Part shown: piece after piece, positions 1-8,411 of the stretch | Numbering within the stretch: the first letter of the stretch is position 1 | How the letters are laid out: every line of letters starts with the position of its first letter | NCBI GenBank assembly: GCA_900769795.1 | Contig: CAAGHZ010000009.1 | Coordinates: 1 to 17,932, forward strand | Reading direction: 5' to 3' | DNA length: 17,932 nucleotides | Origin: Clostridia bacterium | Lineage (GTDB): Bacteria; Bacillota; Clostridia; Monoglobales; Monoglobaceae | Program-made: the position numbers and the translations under genes | The notes under the pieces: model-generated | The model's input: only the letters and a program-made list of their open reading frames with translations | What the model was told of the DNA's origin: nothing | Database searches by the model: none

Positions 1-788
1 AAAATAAAAATCAGATTGCGGCAATCCTGGGGATGGTCCGTCAGTTTGATATACCTTGTTTTGTGATGGGTAATGGCTCTAATCTCCTTGTAGGTGACAA
101 GGGTATAAGAGGAGTTGTTATAAAGATTGCAAACGCAATGAGTTCTTATGAGATAAATGGCGAAACCATTGTGGCAGAGAGCGGAATAAAACTCTCAAGG
201 CTTGCCAATGCAGCGCTTGGCGAGGGCCTTGCGGGGCTTGAGTTTGCTTCCGGGATTCCGGGCACGCTTGGCGGCGCTGTTTATATGAACGCAGGCGCAT
301 ACGGTGGAGAAATGAAAGATGTGATAGAAAATGTCACATATATAGATAAAAAGACTCTTGAGATAATGACAATACCCTGTAGCAAATGTGACTTTGGCTA
401 CAGAAGAAGTGTATTCTCAAAAAGTGGAGATGTAATATGCGGAGCGACGATGAGACTGTTTTCGGATAATCCTGATGATATAAAAGCCAGAATGACAGAA
501 CTCTCGGCAAAGAGAACGGAAAAGCAACCTGTTGATAAGCCAAGTGCGGGCAGCACATTTAAAAGACCCGAGGGATATTTTGCAGGGACTATGATTCAGG
601 ACTGCGGACTAAAGGGCTTTAAAATCGGTGGGGCCGAGGTATCACAAAAGCATGCAGGTTTTGTTATAAATTCAGGAGGAGCCACCGCAAAGGATGTGCT
701 TGACTTGATTGAACATATTAAAAAAGAAGTAAAGAACAAATACGGTGTAGAACTTGAGCCTGAGGTAAAGATGGTCGGAGAGTTCTAA
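1..788 (+). CDS. murB: UDP-N-acetylenolpyruvoylglucosamine reductase (MurB), 5' end outside window
   Basis: MurB reduces UDP-GlcNAc-enolpyruvate to UDP-MurNAc with NADPH and FAD in the cytoplasm, the second committed step of peptidoglycan synthesis. The frame is open from base 3, before the first ATG at 33, so the window begins inside the gene. The visible part opens in the FAD-binding domain (FVMGNGSNLLV, then LEFASGIPGTLGGAVYMNAGAYGGE). The substrate-binding domain has YRRSVFSKSG, the PSAGSTFKRP motif with the expected proton-donor Ser at bases 552-554, and a C-terminal LEPEV whose Glu (762-764) matches the conserved catalytic Glu. About 262 codons are visible; the family is usually near 300, so roughly 40 are missing. 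It is followed 19 bases later by rapZ, the usual Clostridia order. The family call is secure; the true start is not visible. Confidence 0.96.
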   Translation, partial: NKNQIAAILGMVRQFDIPCFVMGNGSNLLVGDKGIRGVVIKIANAMSSYEINGETIVAESGIKLSRLANAALGEGLAGLEFASGIPGTLGGAVYMNAGAYGGEMKDVIENVTYIDKKTLEIMTIPCSKCDFGYRRSVFSKSGDVICGATMRLFSDNPDDIKARMTELSAKRTEKQPVDKPSAGSTFKRPEGYFAGTMIQDCGLKGFKIGGAEVSQKHAGFVINSGGATAKDVLDLIEHIKKEVKNKYGVELEPEVKMVGEF

Positions 789-807
789 TTGAGAGGGTGC
801 CAGGGAT

Positions 808-1662
808 ATGAAGTTTGTTATAATTACAGGTCTTAGCGGAGCGGGTAAGACACAGGTTGTAAAAGCTTTTGAAGATATGGGTGAATATTGTGTAGACAAT
901 ATGCCACCGGAACTTATACCAAAGTTTGCAGAGATATTCGGCCGTAGTGCAAGCGGTGATGAAAGGGTTGCCATTGTGTGCGATATAAGAGGCAGACATA
1001 TGTTTAAAAATCTGTCAGGAAGCCTTGATGAACTGACAGAACTTGGGTATGAGTATGATATTTTATTCCTTGATGCGACAAATGAAACGCTGATTAGGCG
1101 CTACAAAGAGACAAGACGCAGCCATCCCCTGGCTAAAGGCGGTAGAATTATTGACGGAATTATTACAGAGAGAGAAATACTCTCTTCTGTTAAAGAAAAG
1201 GCGACCAAAATAATTGATACGTCTACGCTTTCGGCCACTCAGCTCAGGCAACAAATTGCAGAGATTTACGGAAAAAAATCAGAACTTGGCGGTATGGTTT
1301 GCCACGTTATGTCCTTTGGGTTTAAACATGGGATTCCTCTTGATGCTGACCTTGTCTTTGATGTAAGGTTTTTGCCAAATCCATTTTATGAGCCCGAACT
1401 TAAAGAACACACAGGCCTTGAGGCATGTATAAGAGATTTTGTTATGGATTCGGAAGTCAGTTGCGAATTTATGGATAGATTATCGGATATGATAAAGTAT
1501 CTGATTCCTATGTATGAGAAAGAAGGAAAATCACAACTTGTGATTGCCATTGGCTGTACGGGCGGACATCACAGAAGTGTGACCATTGCCGAAGGACTTT
1601 ATACAGAGATAAAATCTGTAGGTGCAAGGGCTATGGTTACTCACAGAGATATTAAACTATAG
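808..1662 (+). CDS. rapZ: RNase adapter / nucleotide-binding protein RapZ (YvcJ)
   Basis: This is a RapZ/YvcJ-family P-loop protein of 284 aa, a full-length size. A Walker A motif GLSGAGKT lies at residues 8-15. YCVDNMPPELIPKF follows, then the LFLDATNETLIRRYKETRRSHPL segment typical of the family, and a C-terminal domain with VFDVRFLPNPFYEPELK and GCTGGHHRSV. In E. coli RapZ senses glucosamine-6-phosphate and delivers the GlmZ small RNA to RNase E. The Bacillus homologue YvcJ binds and hydrolyses nucleotides and affects competence, and its RNA role in Gram-positives is less clear. A GAGAGGG ribosome binding site begins near base 791. It sits between murB and yvcK/glmR, two genes of the same amino-sugar theme, and is probably co-transcribed with them. 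Confidence 0.95.
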   Translation: MKFVIITGLSGAGKTQVVKAFEDMGEYCVDNMPPELIPKFAEIFGRSASGDERVAIVCDIRGRHMFKNLSGSLDELTELGYEYDILFLDATNETLIRRYKETRRSHPLAKGGRIIDGIITEREILSSVKEKATKIIDTSTLSATQLRQQIAEIYGKKSELGGMVCHVMSFGFKHGIPLDADLVFDVRFLPNPFYEPELKEHTGLEACIRDFVMDSEVSCEFMDRLSDMIKYLIPMYEKEGKSQLVIAIGCTGGHHRSVTIAEGLYTEIKSVGARAMVTHRDIKL

Positions 1663-1670
1663 TACAGTTG

Positions 1671-1682
1671 TAAGTCGACTTA
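1671..1682. repeat. 12-bp perfect palindrome between rapZ and yvcK
   Basis: TAAGTCGACTTA reads identically on both strands and fills part of the 35-base gap between the rapZ stop and the yvcK start, just upstream of the GGTGAGG ribosome binding site. It could be a small protein-binding site or chance. No promoter boxes are evident beside it. Confidence 0.4.
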
Positions 1683-1697
1683 TATGGTGAGGTTAAT

Positions 1698-2747
1698 ATG
1701 GTATATAGAACTTTTCAGCCCAAAGTTCTTGCAATCGGCGGTGGAACAGGACTTTCCACTATGCTGAGAGGACTTAAAGGCTATACAGAGAATATTACTG
1801 CGGTTGTAACGGTTGCGGACGATGGTGGAGGCAGCGGCAAACTTAGAGATGAACTTAATATGCTTCCCCCGGGAGATATACGCAACTGTATTTTGGCGCT
1901 CTCCGGTACAGAACCTATTATGGAAAAGTTGCTGAGATATAGATTTGATACAGGTTCTTTGTCGGGACAAAGTTTTGGTAACTTGTTTCTTGCGGCAATG
2001 AACGAAATATTCAGCGGTGATTTTGTTACGGCTGTAAAAAACGTCAGTGATGTTTTGAAAGTTACGGGTACAGTTTTACCCGTAACAGACGGAGATGTGG
2101 AACTTGTTGCAACACTTGAGAACGGACAGACTGTTGTCGGCGAATCGAGAATAGGTAAATGTCTTGATGAATTTGGATCTAATATAAAGAGTGTAGAACT
2201 TAGAAGAAAAGACGGAGGAGAAGTTAAACTTCTCGCTGATGTCAGAGAAAAGATAAGAGAGGCAGATATTATAACAATCGGCCCCGGAAGTCTTTATACA
2301 AGTGTTTTGTCGACCCTTATTGTAGAGGATTTTGCAAAAGAACTGAAAGAGGCAAAGGCGCCTGTTGTTTATATAAGCAATGTAATGACGCAACCGGGAG
2401 AGTCTGACGGATACACCGCGTTTGATCATGTAAAGGCAATACTTGAACATACGTGCCCTGACTTTATTGATTATTGCATAGTCAATGATACGAAGATAGA
2501 CACACCTCTTATGGCGAGATATGCAGAGAAATATTCAGAGGAAGTTATCTTCGATGAGGAGCGGTTTAAGGGGACCAACATTAAGATTGTAAAGAAAAAC
2601 CTTGTTGGACTTATAGATAACAAGTATATCAGGCATAACCCCGATGTTCTTGCGCAAACGATTGTTGATATTGCACGCATAGTATGTATGAGCGACGTAA
2701 ATGAAGAGGGTGTAAGATTGTACGTCCCCAAAAAGAAAAGGTTGTAG
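1698..2747 (+). CDS. yvcK: YvcK/GlmR family UDP-GlcNAc-binding regulator (gluconeogenesis factor, CofD-like)
   Basis: This 349-aa protein belongs to the YvcK/CofD family. It shows the N-terminal nucleotide-sugar loop IGGGTGLSTMLRGLK (residues 13-27), then ADDGGGSGKLRDE, PPGDIRNCI, SGQSFGNLFL, TIGPGSLYTSVL, the YISNVMTQPGES motif and NDTKIDTPLMARY. In Bacillus subtilis the protein (YvcK, renamed GlmR) binds UDP-GlcNAc and, when the sugar is scarce, stimulates GlmS to feed carbon into cell-wall precursors; mutants fail on gluconeogenic carbon sources. The ATG follows GGTGAGG with a normal spacing. The Lys-rich end (PKKKRL) is ordinary for the family. Its neighbours rapZ and murB act on the same metabolite pool. 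A perfect 10-bp inverted repeat lies inside this gene at 2061-2086. Confidence 0.95.
   Translation: MVYRTFQPKVLAIGGGTGLSTMLRGLKGYTENITAVVTVADDGGGSGKLRDELNMLPPGDIRNCILALSGTEPIMEKLLRYRFDTGSLSGQSFGNLFLAAMNEIFSGDFVTAVKNVSDVLKVTGTVLPVTDGDVELVATLENGQTVVGESRIGKCLDEFGSNIKSVELRRKDGGEVKLLADVREKIREADIITIGPGSLYTSVLSTLIVEDFAKELKEAKAPVVYISNVMTQPGESDGYTAFDHVKAILEHTCPDFIDYCIVNDTKIDTPLMARYAEKYSEEVIFDEERFKGTNIKIVKKNLVGLIDNKYIRHNPDVLAQTIVDIARIVCMSDVNEEGVRLYVPKKKRL
2061..2086 (+). repeat. Perfect 10-bp inverted repeat inside yvcK
   Basis: GTTACGGGTA at 2061-2070 is the exact reverse complement of TACCCGTAAC at 2077-2086, with a 6-base loop CAGTTT. It lies in the coding sequence for the segment VTGTVLPVT. It would form a stable mRNA hairpin. 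No T-run follows, so it is not a typical intrinsic terminator. Confidence 0.6.
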
Positions 2748-2777
2748 GGAAGGCTATCTGTAAAGGAGGAGAGAGGC

Positions 2778-3701
2778 ATGAAATCATTTTCGGCTCTTGC
2801 CAAAGAAGAGTTATATAAGGGCGAAAACGAAACTCTCTGTTGTGATGCTGCAGAGTTTGTAGGTATGCTTCTTTTTGGGTGTAATATATCTGCTAAAGAA
2901 ATCCGGCTTACAACCGAAAGTCCTGATGTATTGGGTAGGTTTGAGGCGTTGTGTCGTAAAGCGGGATTTGATGCGGAAATCAGTTGTTCTCCCGAGGGGA
3001 GCGGCAGATATGCAGCACAGATGGATAATGCAGAGCAAATAAAGAATATATTTGTAAAATATGGATTGACAGACACAGAGACAGGCGTAATCAGATATCG
3101 GATTATGCCTGAACTTTTAAAAGAAGATTGTTGCCGTCGCGCTTTTATAAAAGGCGCCTTTATGGGTGGCGGAAGCATGGTTGACCCAAATAAAAACTAT
3201 AACATTGAGATAGTGACGCCCTATATGGGACTTAGTCGTGATTTTGTGGCGGTTTTACTTGAGGCTGGTTTTGATTTTAAGTTAATTGTGAGAAAATCAA
3301 AATATGTTTTATATTCAAAAAACAGTGAGATGATAGAGGATTTTCTCTCTTATATTGGTGCATACAGAGCACAAATGGAACTTATAAATATTAAAATAGA
3401 AAAAGGAATCAGAAACGATTTTAACCGCTCTGTCAACAGTGAGACGGCAAATCTTGACAAGGCGATTGCTGCGGCGGTTATTCAGATTCAGGCGATAGAG
3501 ACACTTGATAAAGAAATAGGTCTTGATAATCTTCCTGAGGAGCTTTTAGAAGTAGCAAAATTAAGACTTAAATACAAGTCAATGAGTCTTGCGGAAATTG
3601 GCAAACACCTGAATCCGACCCTTGGGAAATCAGGGGTAAATCACAGGTTTAAGAGGATAATATCAATGGCGGAGAGAATAGGAGAAATGTCGGAGGAATG
3701 A
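2778..3701 (+). CDS. whiA: DNA-binding protein WhiA (LAGLIDADG-HTH)
   Basis: WhiA family, 307 aa, close to the usual ~315. The N-terminal part is the degenerate LAGLIDADG homing-endonuclease fold: an N-terminal FSALAKEEL, then RRAFIKGAFMGGGSMVDPNKNYNIE near residues 115-140. The C-terminal helix-turn-helix is seen in the conserved run SLAEIGKHLNPTLGKSGVNH followed by RFKRI (residues ~270-295). In Streptomyces it is a sporulation transcription factor; in Bacillus it influences cell division and chromosome segregation without being a clear transcription factor. The ATG has a near-perfect AAGGAGGA site at 2763-2770, the best in this operon, so it may be translated strongly. It follows yvcK by 30 bases and is only 5 bases from the dnaE start. 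Confidence 0.95.
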   Translation: MKSFSALAKEELYKGENETLCCDAAEFVGMLLFGCNISAKEIRLTTESPDVLGRFEALCRKAGFDAEISCSPEGSGRYAAQMDNAEQIKNIFVKYGLTDTETGVIRYRIMPELLKEDCCRRAFIKGAFMGGGSMVDPNKNYNIEIVTPYMGLSRDFVAVLLEAGFDFKLIVRKSKYVLYSKNSEMIEDFLSYIGAYRAQMELINIKIEKGIRNDFNRSVNSETANLDKAIAAAVIQIQAIETLDKEIGLDNLPEELLEVAKLRLKYKSMSLAEIGKHLNPTLGKSGVNHRFKRIISMAERIGEMSEE

Positions 3702-3706
3702 TATAA

Positions 3707-6700
3707 ATGGCTTTTGTACATTTGCATACCCATACTGCCTTCAGTTTGCTTGATGGTGAGGGCACTGTGAAAAAATTAATAGAGAGAGCCAAGACAGTTG
3801 GACAGACCTCTATGGCTATTACCGACCATGGAAACATGTATGGGGTGATAGACTTTTATGAGTGTGCAAAAGAAAATGGCATTAAACCAATTCTCGGTTG
3901 CGAGGTTTATGTTGCGGCAAGGTCAAGACTTGATAAAATTCATGAATACGATTCAAGCAGTTGCCATTTGGTATTGCTTGCAGAAAATGATATCGGATAT
4001 CATAACCTGATGAAGATTGTGTCTTGTGGTTTTGTAGAGGGATTTTATTACAGACCGAGAATTGATATGGAGGTTCTTCGCGAGTACAATGAGGGCATAA
4101 TAGCGCTCAGTGCGTGTATGTCGGGCGTTTTGTCAAGAGAACTCCTGAGCGGCAATTATGAAGAAGCAAAACGTCGTGCCCTTGAGTTTGTTGATATCTT
4201 TGGACGTGACAGATATTTTATAGAGATACAAGACCATGGTATATATGAGCAGAAAAAACTTAATCAGGATTTGATTGCTCTTGCCAGAGAACTTGAACTT
4301 GATATTGTCGCAACCAATGATATCCACTATGTAGAACAAAAAGATGCAGACTATCAGGATGTTCTGATGTGTATACAGATGGGCAAGACGGTAGATGATG
4401 ACGACAGAATGAAGATGACCACAGATCAGCTCTACTTAAAGTCAGAGGATGAGATGAGAGAACTGTTCTCTTACATACCCGAGGCGCTTGAAAACACCCG
4501 GAAGATTGCCGACAGATGTAATGTGGAAATTGAGTTTGGAAACCTTCACTTGCCGAAATTTGAACTTCCCGAGGGATACACGTCCTATGAATATCTGCGC
4601 AAACTTGTCCTCGACGGTATGGCAGAACGTTATCCCGATGATGACGGAAGTGTAAAAGAGAGAATGGAGTATGAACTCTCTACCATCTCTTTAATGGGAT
4701 ATGTTGATTATTTCTTGATTGTATGGGATTTTATCAACTATGCAAGAGAAAACGGAATAATGGTAGGCCCGGGCAGAGGAAGTGCCGCAGGCAGCGTTGT
4801 TTCCTACTGTTTGCACATAACCAACGTTGACCCAATAAAATACGGCCTTATTTTTGAGAGATTTTTAAACCCCGAAAGAGTAAGTATGCCCGATATTGAT
4901 ATCGACTTCTGCTATGAGCGCAGAGGTGAGGTTATAGACTATGTAAATCGCAAGTATGGCGAGAACAATGTGGCGCAGATTGTTACCTTTGGTACGATGG
5001 CGGCACGTCTTGCTATCCGTGATGTTGGGCGTGCCCTCAATATTCCCTACGGTACAGTTGATGAGGTTGCAAAGCAGGTGCCGATGGAACTCAAAATGAC
5101 AATAGAAAAGGCTCTCAAGGTAAACTATAAACTAAAAGAGTTGTATGACGGTAGTGAAGAAATAAAGAAACTGATTGATACTGCGATTGAACTCGAGGGA
5201 CTTCCAAGACATACTTCTACCCATGCGGCGGGCGTTGTTATAACAAAAGAGGAGATACAGAATTATGTTCCTCTACAAAAGAACGATGATGTTATTACCA
5301 CGCAGTTTACAATGACCACAATCGAGAGGTTGGGGCTTTTGAAGATGGACTTTCTGGGGCTTCGTACCCTGACGGTTATTCGTGATGCAATTGAGCATAT
5401 AAGACGCCAGCACGGTGTTGATGTTGATATTGACAATCCAAAGATGGACGATAAAGATGTTTATGCAATGATTTCGGCAGGGGAGACGGATGGCGTATTC
5501 CAGCTTGAAAGTTCGGGTATGAAACAGTTTATGAAAGAACTCAAACCAAATTCCCTTGAAGACGTTATAGCGGGGATTTCTCTCTATCGTCCGGGTCCTA
5601 TGGATTCGATACCGAGATATGTGGCAAACAAGAACAATCCGTCCCTTGTAAGTTACAAACATCCTATGCTTGAGCATATCTTAGATGTTACCTATGGCTG
5701 TATTGTTTATCAGGAGCAGGTAATGCAGATAGTGCGAGAACTTGGAGGCTATTCTCTCGGCAGAGCGGACTTGGTGCGAAGAGCCATGTCAAAAAAGAAA
5801 GCCGATGTAATGGAGCAGGAGCGCAAAAACTTTATATATGGAACAACCGATGGAGACCAGATTGTCGATGGCGCGCTCAAACGTGGCGTTGATGAGGATG
5901 CGGCGGCTGCCATATTTGACGAAATGATGGACTTTGCGTCCTATGCATTTAACAAGTCTCATGCGGCGGCATACGCGGTTGTGGCATATCAGACGGCGTG
6001 GCTTAAGGCAAAATATCCTGTTGAGTTTTTTGCCGCACTGCTTACATCCTTTATCGACAACAACCAAAAGGTGTCAAAGTATATCGAGGTTGTAAAACGC
6101 CTTGGTATAACCATGTTACCACCTGACATAAACAAAAGTTATCGTACCTTCTCGGTTGATGACGGGAAAATCCGTTTTGGTCTTGCGGCAGTAAAGAATG
6201 TAGGCGGAGCGGTAGTTGATGAAATTGCCGCTGAGCGCGATAAAAACGGCAATTTTACAGGATTTACGGATTTCTGCGAGAGAATGGCGGGACAAAGAGT
6301 AAACAAACGCGTTGTCGAAAATCTGATAAAGTGCGGTGCCTTTGACAGCTTTGGCTTAAAGAGAGCGGTGCTTTTAAATGTATATGAGAGAGTGCTTGAC
6401 GATGCGGCAGACAGGGCAAAGAACATAATGCCCGGACAGATGAATATGTTTGATATGGTATCTGACAGTCCCAAGGGTGCAGACGACTTTGATGATTGTG
6501 AGGAACTACCCAAAAAGGAGCTTCTCTCAATGGAAAAAGAATGTATCGGCATGTATGTGTCGGGCCATCCTCTTGACAGTTGTGCCGAAGCGGTACGTGC
6601 AACCTCTACGGCGTCTGTCATTGAGATAACAGAGAACGAGAAGGATATCTTCAATATCGGCACTCAGGTTGCGATATCGGGCATAATTACCAAGGTACGT

Positions 6701-7150
6701 AATCAGCTTACCAAAAAGGGCGAGATGATGAGATATATAGAACTTGAGGATTTAAGCGGCAGTATAGAGGTGCTGATATTCCCCGGGCAATTACGCAGAT
6801 TTGATGCCCTTGCACAGACAGACAAGATTGTAACTGTGACGGGAAATCTTGATATGGCAGACGATGCCCCTCCAAAACTGAGACTTGAGGATATAAGGCC
6901 TCTTGATGTAACCGCCAGAAAGCCGGCCAGACTGTACCTGAGACTTGATTCAAGAGATGCAGAGAGAATGGATGCTATGAAGAAAATTCTTGGCGGAGCA
7001 GAGGGAGATATTGATGTTATCATAAAATACGAGGATACAGGTCAGGTTGTAAAGGCGCCAAGGTCAATGAGGGTAAGCAAGAACGATGGCAGAGAAGAGG
7101 CGCTAAAGACTCTCCTCGGCGAAGGAAATGTGAGGCTTGTAGAGGTATGA
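3707..7150 (+). CDS. dnaE: DNA polymerase III subunit alpha (DnaE), with intact PHP domain
   Basis: This is the replicative family-C polymerase alpha subunit, 1147 aa. The PHP domain is N-terminal (residues 1-~275) and keeps its metal-ligand motifs HLHTHTAFSLLDG, ITDHGNMYG, SACMSG and ATNDIHY, so a metal-dependent nuclease or structural role is possible. The palm holds GPGRGSAAGS and SMPDIDIDF (393-401) with the paired catalytic aspartates, and a third Asp at 548 in KMDFLGLRTL. YRPGPMDSIPRYVANK and CIVYQEQVMQI are finger motifs. DFASYAFNKSHAAAYA leads into the tandem HhH region, and an OB fold is seen near 970-1050 (IGTQVAISGIITKVRNQLTKKGE). There is no exonuclease insertion, so it is not PolC. 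The ribosome binding site GGAGG (3692-3696) lies in the end of whiA. The stop overlaps birA by an ATGA. Confidence 0.97.
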   Translation: MAFVHLHTHTAFSLLDGEGTVKKLIERAKTVGQTSMAITDHGNMYGVIDFYECAKENGIKPILGCEVYVAARSRLDKIHEYDSSSCHLVLLAENDIGYHNLMKIVSCGFVEGFYYRPRIDMEVLREYNEGIIALSACMSGVLSRELLSGNYEEAKRRALEFVDIFGRDRYFIEIQDHGIYEQKKLNQDLIALARELELDIVATNDIHYVEQKDADYQDVLMCIQMGKTVDDDDRMKMTTDQLYLKSEDEMRELFSYIPEALENTRKIADRCNVEIEFGNLHLPKFELPEGYTSYEYLRKLVLDGMAERYPDDDGSVKERMEYELSTISLMGYVDYFLIVWDFINYARENGIMVGPGRGSAAGSVVSYCLHITNVDPIKYGLIFERFLNPERVSMPDIDIDFCYERRGEVIDYVNRKYGENNVAQIVTFGTMAARLAIRDVGRALNIPYGTVDEVAKQVPMELKMTIEKALKVNYKLKELYDGSEEIKKLIDTAIELEGLPRHTSTHAAGVVITKEEIQNYVPLQKNDDVITTQFTMTTIERLGLLKMDFLGLRTLTVIRDAIEHIRRQHGVDVDIDNPKMDDKDVYAMISAGETDGVFQLESSGMKQFMKELKPNSLEDVIAGISLYRPGPMDSIPRYVANKNNPSLVSYKHPMLEHILDVTYGCIVYQEQVMQIVRELGGYSLGRADLVRRAMSKKKADVMEQERKNFIYGTTDGDQIVDGALKRGVDEDAAAAIFDEMMDFASYAFNKSHAAAYAVVAYQTAWLKAKYPVEFFAALLTSFIDNNQKVSKYIEVVKRLGITMLPPDINKSYRTFSVDDGKIRFGLAAVKNVGGAVVDEIAAERDKNGNFTGFTDFCERMAGQRVNKRVVENLIKCGAFDSFGLKRAVLLNVYERVLDDAADRAKNIMPGQMNMFDMVSDSPKGADDFDDCEELPKKELLSMEKECIGMYVSGHPLDSCAEAVRATSTASVIEITENEKDIFNIGTQVAISGIITKVRNQLTKKGEMMRYIELEDLSGSIEVLIFPGQLRRFDALAQTDKIVTVTGNLDMADDAPPKLRLEDIRPLDVTARKPARLYLRLDSRDAERMDAMKKILGGAEGDIDVIIKYEDTGQVVKAPRSMRVSKNDGREEALKTLLGEGNVRLVEV

Positions 7151-7926
7151 GAGAGGAATTATCAAAGATAAAGATAGAAAAATACCTTGGCGAAAATCAC
7201 GGCTTTGAACTTATAATAAAAGACGAGACCGACTCAACTAACGATGATTTAAAAGAACTTGCCAAAAGCGGTGCAGAGAGTGGTTGTACAGTTATTGCCG
7301 ACTCACAGACACAGGGCAGAGGCAGAGTTGGACGTAAGTTTTATTCTCCAAAGGGCAGCGGAATATATATGAGCCTTTTGCTAAAGCCAAGCCTTGAAGA
7401 GAGTGATATGGTTCTTGTCACTACGGCGGCATCGGTTGCAGTGGCGAGAGGCATCGAAAAGTCAACGGGAAAATCTCCGCAGATAAAGTGGGTGAATGAC
7501 ATTTACTTAGACAACAAAAAGATATGCGGAATTTTAGTTGAGGCCGTGAGAGATTACAGGAATAAAATTATTGCAATTATAATCGGTGTTGGAATAAACT
7601 GTGAATACTGTGAGTTTCCTGAAGAAATCAGGGATATTGCAGGGACGATAGCGGATGCCGATGAGAGTATATCGAGGAACAAACTTATTGCCGGGGTTTT
7701 AAAAGAGCTTGCAAGGGTTGAGGATGCGATAAGGTCGAAAAGCTTTTTAGATGAGTACAGACAAAGGTCTATGGTGCTTGGCAGAGAGATTTATGTCCTC
7801 GGAAAAGAAAATGAAATTTTAAAAGCCGTTGATATTGACGAAAGAGGAAGTCTTGTGACCGAGACAAAAGGCGGCGAGCAAAGAGTTTTGTTTTCAGGCG
7901 AAATAAGTATAAGGCTGAATAATTAG
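7147..7926 (+). CDS. birA: Biotin--[acetyl-CoA-carboxylase] ligase, class I (no HTH)
   Basis: A biotin protein ligase of 259 aa that joins biotin to a lysine of carboxylase carrier domains through biotinyl-AMP. Motifs in order: DETDSTNDDLKELA (residues ~27-40), the biotin/AMP loop GRGRVGRKFYSPKGSGIYMS (~57-76), KWVNDIYLDNKKICGILVEA (~117-136) with the conserved catalytic-pocket Lys, and GVGINCEY. The C-terminal SH3-like domain ends the protein. It lacks the N-terminal winged helix of bifunctional BirA, so it probably does not repress biotin genes itself. The start overlaps the dnaE stop in ATGA, implying translational coupling. Confidence 0.95.
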   Translation: MREELSKIKIEKYLGENHGFELIIKDETDSTNDDLKELAKSGAESGCTVIADSQTQGRGRVGRKFYSPKGSGIYMSLLLKPSLEESDMVLVTTAASVAVARGIEKSTGKSPQIKWVNDIYLDNKKICGILVEAVRDYRNKIIAIIIGVGINCEYCEFPEEIRDIAGTIADADESISRNKLIAGVLKELARVEDAIRSKSFLDEYRQRSMVLGREIYVLGKENEILKAVDIDERGSLVTETKGGEQRVLFSGEISIRLNN

Positions 7927-7968
7927 TTATAATTGTGATTATGATAATATATAACAGGAGGCGGAATT

Positions 7969-8274
7969 ATGAACAGAGAATATTATGAATATGCAAAGGA
8001 TTGCAGTAGAAAGGGCGGCATATGGAAGTTAATTTCTGTGATTTTGTTTATTGCCCTTGCGGCTACGGCAGTTGCGGCATTTATGCTTAAGATAAAAAAC
8101 AAACAATACAGAGATTTGCTTATAGAGGACAGCGAGAGGTTTGAGGCAACCCCCGAGCAGGAAGAAGAAATGGCAGAAATAAGAAGAAGAGAGTGGAGTC
8201 GCGGACATTCAATGGCAAACAGAAAAACCACGGAGGAACGCCTTGAGGACAACCGCATAACAGAAGAAGCGTAA
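7969..8274 (+). CDS. Small single-pass membrane protein, family not recognised
   Basis: A 101-aa protein that I do not recognise. One hydrophobic segment lies at about residues 19-42 (LISVILFIALAATAVAAFML), preceded by a basic stretch (CSRKGG), which predicts an N-in, C-out or signal-anchor topology. The remaining tail is highly charged and rich in Glu and Arg (EQEEEMAEIRRREW), probably helical. It has a strong AGGAGG at 7956-7961, 7 bases before the ATG. It lies 42 bases after birA and is the last gene before the accessory island. A 34-bp palindromic terminator begins 3 bases after its stop. The good ribosome binding site and codon use like its neighbours make it a real gene; no function can be claimed. 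Confidence 0.8.
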   Translation: MNREYYEYAKDCSRKGGIWKLISVILFIALAATAVAAFMLKIKNKQYRDLLIEDSERFEATPEQEEEMAEIRRREWSRGHSMANRKTTEERLEDNRITEEA

Positions 8275-8276
8275 GT

Positions 8277-8310
8277 AAAAAGCAGAAACGCAATTGCGTT
8301 TCTGCTTTTT
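8277..8310. terminator. 34-bp perfect palindrome, copy 1 (terminator-like)
   Basis: The half AAAAAGCAGAAACGCAA is followed directly by its exact complement, giving a 34-base perfect palindrome with flanking A-run and T-run. As RNA it is a strong hairpin with a U-tract, so it should act as an intrinsic terminator in both directions. It starts 3 bases after the stop of the small membrane protein gene. Two more copies lie at 9286-9319 and 10371-10404; no other sequence around them is shared. Confidence 0.85.
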
Positions 8311-8411
8311 CTTTATCTATTTGTGGCACGCTATGACACTTTAATCTGATTTATAATTTGAAATGTAAGGTTGCTAAAGCTTTTAAATTATGATAAGATA
8401 GGAGTGAGAAA

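Noticed and set aside
8321..8394. Promoter for the barnase-barstar pair
   Set aside because: There is a TATAAT at 8352-8357 and a TATGAT at 8389-8394, but neither has a -35 box at 16-18 bases. A promoter is expected after the terminator, but I cannot place it.
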